This document shows, piece by piece, positions 1-5,563 of a stretch of 5,563 nucleotides of DNA. The stretch's first letter is position 1. Every line of letters starts with the position of its first letter. Under the pieces are notes generated by a model. It did no database searches, was not told where the DNA came from, and saw only the letters and a list, made by a program, of their open reading frames with translations. A program made the position numbers and the translations under genes. The stretch lies in assembly GCA_016870695.1 (NCBI GenBank), contig VGAV01000185.1, positions 1 to 5,563 on the forward strand. Reading direction: 5' to 3'. Origin of the DNA: Actinomycetota bacterium. Its GTDB lineage: Bacteria > Actinomycetota > Actinomycetes > Actinomycetales > Microbacteriaceae.

Positions 1-753
1 GACGATGACCTGCGCGACGTCGGCGTGGTCGTCGATGAAGTCCTCGGTGGCGTTGAGGAAGCCGTAGGAGTTGAAGTCGACGTTGCGGTACAGCAGCTTC
101 GCCCCCGACTCGGCCTCGGCGCCCGCCATGATCGGGTCCAGACCCGCCCAGGCGTCGACCGAGCCGGCCTCGAGGGCGGCACGGCCGTCGGCGTGCTGCA
201 GGTTCTGCAGCTGCACGTCGCCGATGCCGAGACCCTCGGTCTCGAGCGCCTGCAGGAGGAAGAAGTAGGGGTCGGTGCCGGGTGTCGCGGCGACGGACCG
301 GCCGGCCAGGTCGGCGACCGAGGTGATGTCGCTGTCGGCGGGGACGACGAGGGCCGACCACTCCGGCTGCGAGTAGATGTCGATGACCTTGATGGGCGAG
401 CCGTTCGCGCGGGCGAGCAGCGCCGCGGAGCCGGCGGTCGAGCCGACGTCGATCGACCCGGCGCGGAGGAACTCGTTCGCCTTGTTCGACCCGGCCGACT
501 GCACCCACTCGACGGTGACGCCGTCGCCGAGGGCCTCTTCGATCAGGCCCTGGTCGCGGACGATCAGGCTCAGCGGGTTGTAGGTCGCAAAGTCCAGCGA
601 CAGCGAGTCGGTCGACCACTCGGCGCCCTCGGCGGAGCCGGCCGCCGCGGGCGCGCTCGAGGCGTTCTCGCCCGAGAGGCACCCGGAGAGCAGGAGCATC
701 ATCGCCCCGGCGATCGCGGTCGCGGGGACGATACGGCCAGACAGGGTGCTCAT
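1..753 (-). CDS. ABC transporter substrate-binding lipoprotein, SsuA/TauA-like (3' end cut by window edge)
   Basis: This is the first 251 codons of an extracytoplasmic solute-binding protein for an ABC importer, read from an ATG at 753 with no stop before the left edge. Seen: a short n-region with one Arg (R7), a hydrophobic stretch at about residues 8-22, and a lipobox LSGC with Cys25, so the protein should be lipidated and tethered outside the membrane. A low-complexity Ser/Ala/Gly linker follows (about 26-45). The mature part has features of the SsuA/NMT1 type II binding fold: LDFATYNPLSLIVRDQG (about 53-69), AGSIDVGSTAGSAALLA (about 107-123), a VADLAGRSVAATPGTDPYFF stretch (about 155-174), and AALEAGSVDAWAGLDPIMAG (about 202-221). 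Family members usually have about 320-350 residues, so roughly a quarter is missing. The start overlaps the ATPase stop by 4 bases and has a good ribosome binding site. Aliphatic sulfonate, taurine or a similar small ligand is likely, but the ligand cannot be fixed from sequence alone. Confidence 0.88.
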   Translation of the reverse strand, partial: MSTLSGRIVPATAIAGAMMLLLSGCLSGENASSAPAAAGSAEGAEWSTDSLSLDFATYNPLSLIVRDQGLIEEALGDGVTVEWVQSAGSNKANEFLRAGSIDVGSTAGSAALLARANGSPIKVIDIYSQPEWSALVVPADSDITSVADLAGRSVAATPGTDPYFFLLQALETEGLGIGDVQLQNLQHADGRAALEAGSVDAWAGLDPIMAGAEAESGAKLLYRNVDFNSYGFLNATEDFIDDHADVAQVIV

Positions 754-1610
754 CGGTTCTCCTGGAGAAGGGGGTGGGAGGACGTCACCCCGAGCCCCGC
801 GAGGAGCTCGGAGCGCAGACGAATGAAATCGTGGGCCGCGCGGTCGCGGGGGCGGCCGCCGGGCACCGTCGTGACGCTCACGACGGAGGAGGCGGCCGGG
901 TCGTCGCCGAGGGCGCGCAGCAGCACGACCCGGTCGGCGAGGTAGAGGGCCTCCTCGACGTCGTGCGTGACGAGCACGACGGTCGTCGGACGGGCGGCGT
1001 GCACCTCGAGCAGGAGGTCCTGCATGCGCAGGCGCGTCAGCGCGTCCAGCGCGCCGAACGGCTCGTCCAGCAGGAGCACCTCGGGGTCGCGCGCCAGCGC
1101 CCGGGCGAGCGACGCCCGCTGGGCCATCCCGCCCGACACCTCGCGCGGCCGGCGCGTCGCGGCGGCCTCCAGGCCCACGAGGGCGAGCAGCTCGGCCACG
1201 CGGGCGTCCACGGCGGTGCGGTCTCCCCCGCGACGCAGGCCGAGGGCGACGTTCTGGGCGACCGTGCGCCACGGGAGCAGACGGGGCTCCTGGAACGCCA
1301 CGGCCGTGCGGTCGTCGGTGTCGCGCACCGCGGTGCCGTCGACGGTGATGCCGCCGGAGGTGGCGGCATCCAGTCCCCCGAGGAGACGCAGGAGGGTCGA
1401 CTTGCCGCACCCCGAGGGGCCGATGACCGCGACGATCTCGCCGGCGGTCAGATCGAGGTCGACGCCCCGCAGGACCGCGTGAGGACCCTGCGCCGTCGGG
1501 AACGTCCGGCCGACCTGCTGCAGGGCGACGACGCCCGGCCGCGCCGAGGAGGCGGGGCCGGGACGCGCGCCGTCCGCGGGCACGGCGGAGAGGGCGGAGG
1601 CGGGGGGCAT
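750..1610 (-). CDS. ABC transporter ATP-binding protein, SsuB/TauB family (sulfonate/nitrate/taurine type)
   Basis: This 286-residue cytoplasmic ATPase would power a binding-protein-dependent importer. All nucleotide-binding motifs are intact: Walker A GPSGCGKST (64-72), Q-loop FQEPRLLPW (106-114), signature SGGMAQR (159-165), Walker B VLLLDEPFGALD (178-189) and the switch His216 in VTHDVEEAL. The EPRLLPW form of the Q-loop is characteristic of the nitrate/sulfonate/taurine ATPase family (COG1116). The length is near the family norm apart from an Ala/Pro-rich N-terminal stretch of about 28 residues. The ATG at 1610 is the only ATG start in frame. It has GAGGG only one base upstream, too close for a normal ribosome binding site, and a GTG at codon 10 has none either, so the exact start is uncertain. 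Its TGA overlaps the next gene's ATG (ATGA, 753-750), which links it to the binding protein. The matching permease is not in the window. Confidence 0.92.
   Translation of the reverse strand: MPPASALSAVPADGARPGPASSARPGVVALQQVGRTFPTAQGPHAVLRGVDLDLTAGEIVAVIGPSGCGKSTLLRLLGGLDAATSGGITVDGTAVRDTDDRTAVAFQEPRLLPWRTVAQNVALGLRRGGDRTAVDARVAELLALVGLEAAATRRPREVSGGMAQRASLARALARDPEVLLLDEPFGALDALTRLRMQDLLLEVHAARPTTVVLVTHDVEEALYLADRVVLLRALGDDPAASSVVSVTTVPGGRPRDRAAHDFIRLRSELLAGLGVTSSHPLLQENR
758..764 (-). promoter_or_regulatory. Ribosome binding site of the substrate-binding protein gene
   Basis: The minus strand reads CAGGAGA, with the AGGAG core at 763-759 and five bases (AACCG) before the ATG at 753. It lies inside the 3' end of the ATPase gene. 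It is the clearest Shine-Dalgarno match among the four visible gene starts and fixes the start of the binding protein, which also lies directly ahead of a good lipoprotein signal peptide. A strong site here fits the need for more binding protein than ATPase. Confidence 0.75.
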
Positions 1611-1677
1611 GCCCTCAGCATGGCGGGGTCGTGCCGCGCGATCGAACCGGGCGTAATGTGACGAAACCTGGGCGGGA
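1611..1677. other. 67-base gap between gmk and the ABC importer genes
   Basis: This is the only non-coding gap in the window. On the minus strand I see no TAnnnT -10 box with a fitting -35, no hairpin followed by a T-run, and no good ribosome binding site for the ATPase. The gap holds a locally A/T-richer patch, CGTAATGTGACGAAACC on the plus strand at 1652-1668, ending 42 bases before the ATPase start. It could be part of a promoter or operator for the importer, or the importer could be read through from the gmk transcript. Neither is shown by the sequence. Confidence 0.5.
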
Positions 1678-2577
1678 TCAGCGGGCCGCGAGGGCGACGA
1701 CCTCGGCGGCCGCCGACGCCACGTCCTCGTTCACGACCCGGTAGTCGAACTCGTTCTGCGCGGCCAGCTCCACCCGCGCGGTGCGCAGACGGCGGGCGCG
1801 CTCCTCCGCGTCCTCGGTGCCGCGGCCCACCAGCCGCTGGACGAGCTCGTCCCAGCTCGGCGGCAGCAGGAACACCAGCGTCGCGCGGGGGTCCGCCGCG
1901 CGGACCTGACGGGCGCCCTGCAGGTCGATCTCGAGCAGCGCGGTGCCGCCCTCGGCCAGCACCTTCTCGATCGGGCCGCGGGGCGTGCCGTAGCGATGGT
2001 GGTTGTGCACCGTGGCGTACTCGAGGAGCGCGCCGGTCGCGATCAGGCGGTCGAACTCGGCGTCGTCCATGAAGTAGTAGTGCTCCCCCTCGACCTCGCC
2101 CGGGCGGGGCGCGCGCGTGGTCGCCGACACCGACAGGTGGATCTCGGGGTGATGCTCCTTGATGTGCGCGGCGACCGTCCCCTTACCGACGGCCGTCGGT
2201 CCCGCCAGCACCACGAGGCGGCTGCGGCCCGCGCGGGGGCGCGGCTCCGGCCATCGGGTGTCGAGGAAGTCGCGCAGGGCGTCGCGCTGCCGCGTGCCCA
2301 GGCCGCCGAGGCGCTTGACCGGGGAGATCCCCAGGGAGGCCAGGATGCGGTCGCGCTTGCCCTCGCCGATTGCGGGGATCGCGGTGAGGAACTCCGTCAC
2401 GCGCATCGCGCCGGCCGGGGACGCGGGGTCCGCCAGGGCGCGACGGAGCAGCTCCTGCGGGGAGATCACGCGCGTGGACACGTCGCGCTTGAGCGCGGCG
2501 CGCTCGCGGCGCGCGGCGACGGCGCGGCGCGACGCGGCGGCGCGATCGACCTCGGGCGGACGACGTTCTTCAGCCAT
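1678..2577 (-). CDS. gmk: Guanylate kinase with fused N-terminal mIHF-like DNA-binding domain
   Basis: This 299-residue protein has two parts. Residues about 118-299 form a complete guanylate kinase (ATP + GMP to ADP + GDP), matching the roughly 185-210 residues of stand-alone enzymes. Its motifs are P-loop GPTAVGKGT (126-134), GMP-binding SATTRAPRPGEVEGEHYYF (151-169), YGTPRG (196-201), LLEIDLQGA (214-222), the lid arginines around RGTEDAEERARRLR (252-265) and FDYRVVNED (277-285). Residues about 28-108 resemble actinobacterial integration host factor: a basic ARRERAALK helix, then TEFLTAIPAIGEGKRDRIL and SPVKRLGGLGTRQRDAL, close to the mIHF core as I remember it. The ATG at 2577 is chosen because it overlaps the pyrF stop by 8 bases, has a weak GAGAG site seven bases upstream, and begins just before the mIHF homology. 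An in-frame ATG at 2724 would lie deep inside pyrF. No stop interrupts the joint, and GTG codons at 122/123 lack a ribosome binding site, so one polypeptide is expected. Confidence 0.95.
   Translation of the reverse strand: MAEERRPPEVDRAAASRRAVAARRERAALKRDVSTRVISPQELLRRALADPASPAGAMRVTEFLTAIPAIGEGKRDRILASLGISPVKRLGGLGTRQRDALRDFLDTRWPEPRPRAGRSRLVVLAGPTAVGKGTVAAHIKEHHPEIHLSVSATTRAPRPGEVEGEHYYFMDDAEFDRLIATGALLEYATVHNHHRYGTPRGPIEKVLAEGGTALLEIDLQGARQVRAADPRATLVFLLPPSWDELVQRLVGRGTEDAEERARRLRTARVELAAQNEFDYRVVNEDVASAAAEVVALAAR
2254..2496 (-). other. mIHF-like domain-coding segment within gmk
   Basis: This segment codes for residues about 28-108 of the gmk product. Stand-alone actinobacterial IHF (Mycobacterium mIHF, Streptomyces sIHF) is a small basic nucleoid protein of about 105 residues that binds DNA through a helix-two-turn-helix unit and was found as a host factor for phage L5 integration. 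The retained features are the basic leading helix (ARRERAALKRD), a hydrophobic TEFLTAIPAIGEGK core in the position of the family's LLEALPKVGK motif, and the KRLGGLGTRQRDAL motif in the position of RRLRGLGDRQRKAL. A Pro/Arg-rich linker, WPEPRPRAGRSR (109-120), leads into the kinase. The domain call comes from remembered family sequences, not from a search. Confidence 0.85.
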
Positions 2578-3430
2578 GCGTGTTCTCTCGGTACAAGGCG
2601 GCGCGGGCGGTGATGCGGTCGGCCACGCGGTCCGGGCCGACGGCGAGGATGCTGCGGCTCTCGTTGGCCACGACCGCCCCTGCGACGTAGCCGAACAGCC
2701 GGGAGAGGTCGGCGGGCTCGGCACCCTGCGCCCCGAACCCCGGCGCGAGGATGGGCATGCCCGCCAGCGTCATATCGCCGAGGCCGAAGTCGGCACGGTC
2801 GACCGTGGCGCCCACGACGACGCCGATCGACCCGAGCGCGCCGGGCAGGCCGATGTTGGCCTCGTTCACGTCGCGCGCGACCCGCGCGGCCACGTGCTCG
2901 TCGTCACCGATGGCCAGGGCGTCGTCGACGCGCGCGCTCTGCAACGCACGGGCCTCCGGGTTGCTCGTCGCGGCGAGGACGAACGCCCCCTTGCGGGCCC
3001 GCAGCGCCAGCGCGAGGGTGGCGCGGAGGGAGTCGGGCCCGAGGTAGGGCGTCAGCGTCACCGCGTCGGCCTCCAGCGGCGACCCGGGCTCCAGCCAGGC
3101 GGCGGCGTAGCCCTCCATCGTCGTGCCGATGTCGCCGCGCTTGGCGTCCGCGATCACGAGCAGCCCGGCGGCGCGGGCCGCGGCCATCACGTCCTCCAGG
3201 GCGGCGAAGCCCCGCGACCCGTACCGCTCGTAGAAGGCGACCTGCGGCTTGACCACGCCCACGCGGCCCGCGGCGGCCTCGACCACCCGAAGACCGAGCT
3301 CGCGCGCGCCGTCTGCCGTGGCATCCAGCCCCCACGCCGACAGCAGTGCGGCGTGGGGGTCGATGCCGACGCAGAGCGCGCCGTGCGTGTCGAGGGCGGC
3401 GCGGAGGCGCTGGCCGAACGTCTCGCTCAC
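2570..3430 (-). CDS. pyrF: Orotidine 5'-phosphate decarboxylase, type 2 (subfamily found in mycobacteria)
   Basis: PyrF catalyses the last step of de novo UMP synthesis, decarboxylating OMP to UMP in the cytoplasm. The 286-residue protein has the longer type 2 layout. [17 protein letters not shown] (19-35) holds the first substrate-binding Asp, and [12 protein letters not shown] (60-71) holds the next Lys. The catalytic DAKRGDIG (95-102) supplies the Asp-Lys-Asp charge network, followed by TLTPYLG (125-131), LAATSNPEA (152-160), GVVVGAT (203-209) and the phosphate-binding APGFGAQG (229-236). All expected active-site residues are present. The start is a GTG at 3430 that overlaps the carB stop (GTGA, 3430-3427). 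No usable ribosome binding site lies just ahead of it, so translation probably depends on ribosomes finishing carB. Its own end overlaps the gmk start by 8 bases. Confidence 0.96.
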   Translation of the reverse strand: MSETFGQRLRAALDTHGALCVGIDPHAALLSAWGLDATADGARELGLRVVEAAAGRVGVVKPQVAFYERYGSRGFAALEDVMAAARAAGLLVIADAKRGDIGTTMEGYAAAWLEPGSPLEADAVTLTPYLGPDSLRATLALALRARKGAFVLAATSNPEARALQSARVDDALAIGDDEHVAARVARDVNEANIGLPGALGSIGVVVGATVDRADFGLGDMTLAGMPILAPGFGAQGAEPADLSRLFGYVAGAVVANESRSILAVGPDRVADRITARAALYRENTHG

Positions 3431-5563
3431 AGACGACCGGCGCGGTCGACGGCGTACTCCTGCAGGCTCCGCACGTCGAACCCGTCCTTGACGGCGCCGA
3501 GGGCGCTCACCGCGGCACCGAGCACCGCCATGGTTGTGAACAGCGCCTTGTCGGCGGCCACGGCCGCCGCGCGGATCTCGTAACCGTCGGCGCGGGCGGT
3601 GCCGCCGCTGGGGGTGTTGACGATCATGTCGATCTCCCCCGCATTGATGAGGTCGACGATGTTCTGCTGACCGTTCTCCTGCGTCTCCGAGTACTTCTCC
3701 ACCACGCGCACGCGGATGCCGTTCCGCGCGAGGATCTCCGCGGTGCCCTCGGTCGCGACGAGGTCGAAGCCGAGCTCCTGCAGGCGGTGGGCCGGCAGGA
3801 TGACGGCGCGCTTGTCGGCGTCCGCGACCGAGATGAAGACCGTGCCCGAGGTCGGCATGCCGCCGTACGCGGCGTCCTGGCTCTTGGCGAACGCGGTCGG
3901 GAAGTCGCGGTCGATGCCCATGACCTCGCCCGTGGAGCGCATCTCGGGACCGAGGACCGAGTCGACGGTGTGCCCGTCCGCGGTGCGGAACCGCTTGAAC
4001 GGCAGCACGGCCTCCTTGACGGCCACCGGGGCGTCCAGCGGCACGCGCGAGCCGTCGTTCTCGGGCAGCAGGCCCTCGGCGACGAGCTCCGCCACGGTGC
4101 TGCCGGCCATGATGCGGCTGGCGGCCTTGGCGAGGGGGATGCCGAGCGCCTTCGACACGAACGGGACCGTACGGCTGGCGCGGGGGTTCGCCTCGATGAC
4201 GTAGAGCACGCCGGCCGAGATCGCGAACTGCACGTTCAGCAGGCCGCGGACGCCGACGCCCTCCGCGATGGCGAGAGTCGCCTCGCGGACGCGGTCGATC
4301 TCGGTGCGGCCGAGCGAGACCGGCGGGAGCGTGCAGGACGAATCGCCGGAGTGGATGCCGGCCTCCTCGAGATGCTCCATGACGCCGCCGATGTAGAGGT
4401 CGGTGCCGTCGTAGAGCGCGTCGACGTCGAGCTCCACGGCGTCGTCGAGGAACCGGTCCACGAGCAGCGGGAGGCCCGGGCCGATGATGGCCTGGTCGGC
4501 GACGCGGACGAAGTAGTCGCGCAGCGCCTCGGTCGAGTAAACGATCTCCATGCCGCGGCCGCCGAGCACGAAGCTGGGACGGACGAGCACGGGGTAGCCG
4601 ATCTCCTCGGCCACCTCGACCGCGCCCTCGACGTCGATCGCGGTGCCGTTGCGCGGCGCGATGAGACCGGCGTCGTCGAGCAGACGCGAGAACAGCTCGC
4701 GCTCCTCGGCGAGGTCGATGGCGGCGGGGCTCGTGCCGAGGATCGTGTAGCCGGCGGCCTCGATGCCCTTGGCCAGGCCCAGCGGCGTCTGGCCGCCGAG
4801 CTGGCAGACGACGCCGAGGATCTCACCGGACTGCGCCTCGGCGTGCAGCACCTCCAGCACGTCCTCGAGCGTCAACGGCTCGAAGTACAGGCGGTCGGAG
4901 GTGTCGTAGTCCGTCGACACGGTCTCGGGGTTGCAGTTGACCATGACGGTCTCGTACCCGGCCTCGGCCAGCGCGAACGAGGCGTGCACGCACGAGTAGT
5001 CGAACTCGACACCCTGGCCGATGCGGTTGGGGCCCGACCCGATGATGACGACCTTCGTCCGCTCGGACGGCGTGACCTCGGTCTCGGCGTCGTAGCTGGA
5101 GTAGTGGTACGGCGTGAGCGCGGGGAACTCCCCCGCGCAGGTGTCGACGGTCTTGTAGACCGGGCGCACGTCCAGCGCGTAGCGGGTCTCGCGCACCTCG
5201 GCCTCGTCGAGACCGCGCAGCTGCGCGATCTGGACGTCGCTGAAGCCGTGCTCCTTGGCGAGGCGCAGGGTCGCCGCATCCAAATCGCCCGCCTGACGGA
5301 TCGCCTCGGCGACCTCGTTGATCAGGACGATCTGGTCGATGAACCACGGGTCCATCGCCGTCGCGTCGAAGGCCTGCTCGGGGGTCGCGCCGAGGCGAAG
5401 CGCCTGCTGCAGGACGACGATGCGGCCGTCGGTCGGCGTCTTCGCGATCTCGAGCAGCTCCTCGACCGAGCGGCTCTCGTCGCCCCAGTGGAAACTCGAG
5501 CCGCGCTTCTCGAGGGAGCGCAGCGCCTTCTGCAGCGCCGTCGTGTAGTTGCGGCCGATCGCC
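3427..5563 (-). CDS. carB: Carbamoyl phosphate synthase large subunit (5' end cut by window edge)
   Basis: CarB uses ammonia released from glutamine by CarA, bicarbonate and two ATP to make carbamoyl phosphate for pyrimidine and arginine synthesis. The visible 711 codons are about two thirds of the usual 1070-1110 residues. The frame is open to the right edge, beginning [17 protein letters not shown], which belongs to the end of the first ATP-grasp half, so the ATG at 5355 is internal. In order from the edge: the oligomerisation region (about 30-150), the second-half PreATP-grasp fold with [20 protein letters not shown] (175-194) and [19 protein letters not shown] (211-229), the second ATP-grasp domain with [16 protein letters not shown] (327-342), [16 protein letters not shown] (395-410) and [15 protein letters not shown] (457-471), then the C-terminal MGS-like allosteric domain (about 571-670) with ATEGTAEIL and NTPSGG. 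No motif is damaged. Residue numbers count from the first full codon at 5562. Regulation lies upstream of the window. Confidence 0.98.
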   Translation of the reverse strand, partial: AIGRNYTTALQKALRSLEKRGSSFHWGDESRSVEELLEIAKTPTDGRIVVLQQALRLGATPEQAFDATAMDPWFIDQIVLINEVAEAIRQAGDLDAATLRLAKEHGFSDVQIAQLRGLDEAEVRETRYALDVRPVYKTVDTCAGEFPALTPYHYSSYDAETEVTPSERTKVVIIGSGPNRIGQGVEFDYSCVHASFALAEAGYETVMVNCNPETVSTDYDTSDRLYFEPLTLEDVLEVLHAEAQSGEILGVVCQLGGQTPLGLAKGIEAAGYTILGTSPAAIDLAEERELFSRLLDDAGLIAPRNGTAIDVEGAVEVAEEIGYPVLVRPSFVLGGRGMEIVYSTEALRDYFVRVADQAIIGPGLPLLVDRFLDDAVELDVDALYDGTDLYIGGVMEHLEEAGIHSGDSSCTLPPVSLGRTEIDRVREATLAIAEGVGVRGLLNVQFAISAGVLYVIEANPRASRTVPFVSKALGIPLAKAASRIMAGSTVAELVAEGLLPENDGSRVPLDAPVAVKEAVLPFKRFRTADGHTVDSVLGPEMRSTGEVMGIDRDFPTAFAKSQDAAYGGMPTSGTVFISVADADKRAVILPAHRLQELGFDLVATEGTAEILARNGIRVRVVEKYSETQENGQQNIVDLINAGEIDMIVNTPSGGTARADGYEIRAAAVAADKALFTTMAVLGAAVSALGAVKDGFDVRSLQEYAVDRAGRL

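Noticed and set aside
25..945. Long plus-strand open frame of 306 codons opposite the binding protein and the end of the ATPase
   Set aside because: The minus strand here codes for recognisable ABC transporter proteins. The plus-strand product is Arg/Gly/Val-rich with no family motif, as expected for antisense frames in very GC-rich DNA.
774..1661. Plus-strand open frame of 295 codons opposite the ATPase
   Set aside because: It is an antisense shadow of a gene whose Walker A, Walker B and signature motifs are all intact on the minus strand; the product has a biased composition.
1611..1677. Intrinsic terminator after gmk
   Set aside because: Only a weak 4-base stem (GCGG/CCGC) can be drawn, and no T-run follows it.
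2252..2254. ATG at the mIHF-kinase linker as a separate guanylate kinase start
   Set aside because: This ATG is out of frame with the kinase and has no convincing ribosome binding site. The in-frame GTG codons at residues 122/123 also lack one.
2578..2724. Extending gmk upstream to the in-frame ATG at 2724
   Set aside because: The extra 49 residues would be encoded wholly within pyrF and are low-complexity Pro/Ser/Thr-rich. The ATG at 2577 gives the usual short operon overlap and begins just before the mIHF homology.
2159..3583. Plus-strand open frame of 474 codons opposite gmk, pyrF and the carB end
   Set aside because: It spans three well-supported minus-strand genes and two of their junctions, with an Arg/Ala/Gly-rich product and no motif. 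Long stop-free antisense frames arise from GC codon bias.
3427..5355. Treating the ATG at 5355 as the start of a short CarB
   Set aside because: The same frame continues open to 5563 and encodes conserved CarB sequence ([17 protein letters not shown] and onward), so this Met is internal and the gene is cut by the window.

Overview
The window looks like chromosomal DNA from a very GC-rich actinobacterium, most likely of the family Microbacteriaceae (Microbacterium-like). The reasons are the strong G/C bias at third codon positions, the order carB-pyrF-(mIHF)gmk, which is typical of Actinobacteria, and an actinobacterial-type integration host factor (mIHF) domain. The genus assignment is inference. 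All five genes lie on the minus strand, so transcription runs from the right edge to the left edge.

Right part (5563 down to 1678): a compact nucleotide-biosynthesis cluster. It holds the C-terminal two thirds of carB (carbamoyl phosphate synthase large subunit, cut by the right edge), then pyrF (OMP decarboxylase), then gmk (guanylate kinase). carB and pyrF overlap by 4 bases (GTGA), and pyrF and gmk overlap by 8 bases, which points to one transcript with coupled translation. CarB makes carbamoyl phosphate for pyrimidines and arginine, PyrF makes UMP, and Gmk phosphorylates GMP to GDP. The gmk product carries about 117 extra N-terminal residues that contain an mIHF-like nucleoid-protein domain. 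In other Actinobacteria that domain is a separate gene between pyrF and gmk.

Left part (1677 down to 1): after a 67-base gap comes an ABC importer unit of the SsuB/TauB (sulfonate/nitrate/taurine) type. An ATPase gene is followed, with a 4-base ATGA overlap, by a lipoprotein solute-binding protein gene that runs off the left edge. No permease gene is visible; it would be expected beyond the left edge. In well-known actinobacterial genomes rpoZ follows gmk, so the importer appears to interrupt that order.

No RNA gene, mobile element, CRISPR array or obvious repeat was found. I do not see a previously undescribed system. The most notable item is the mIHF-Gmk fusion.
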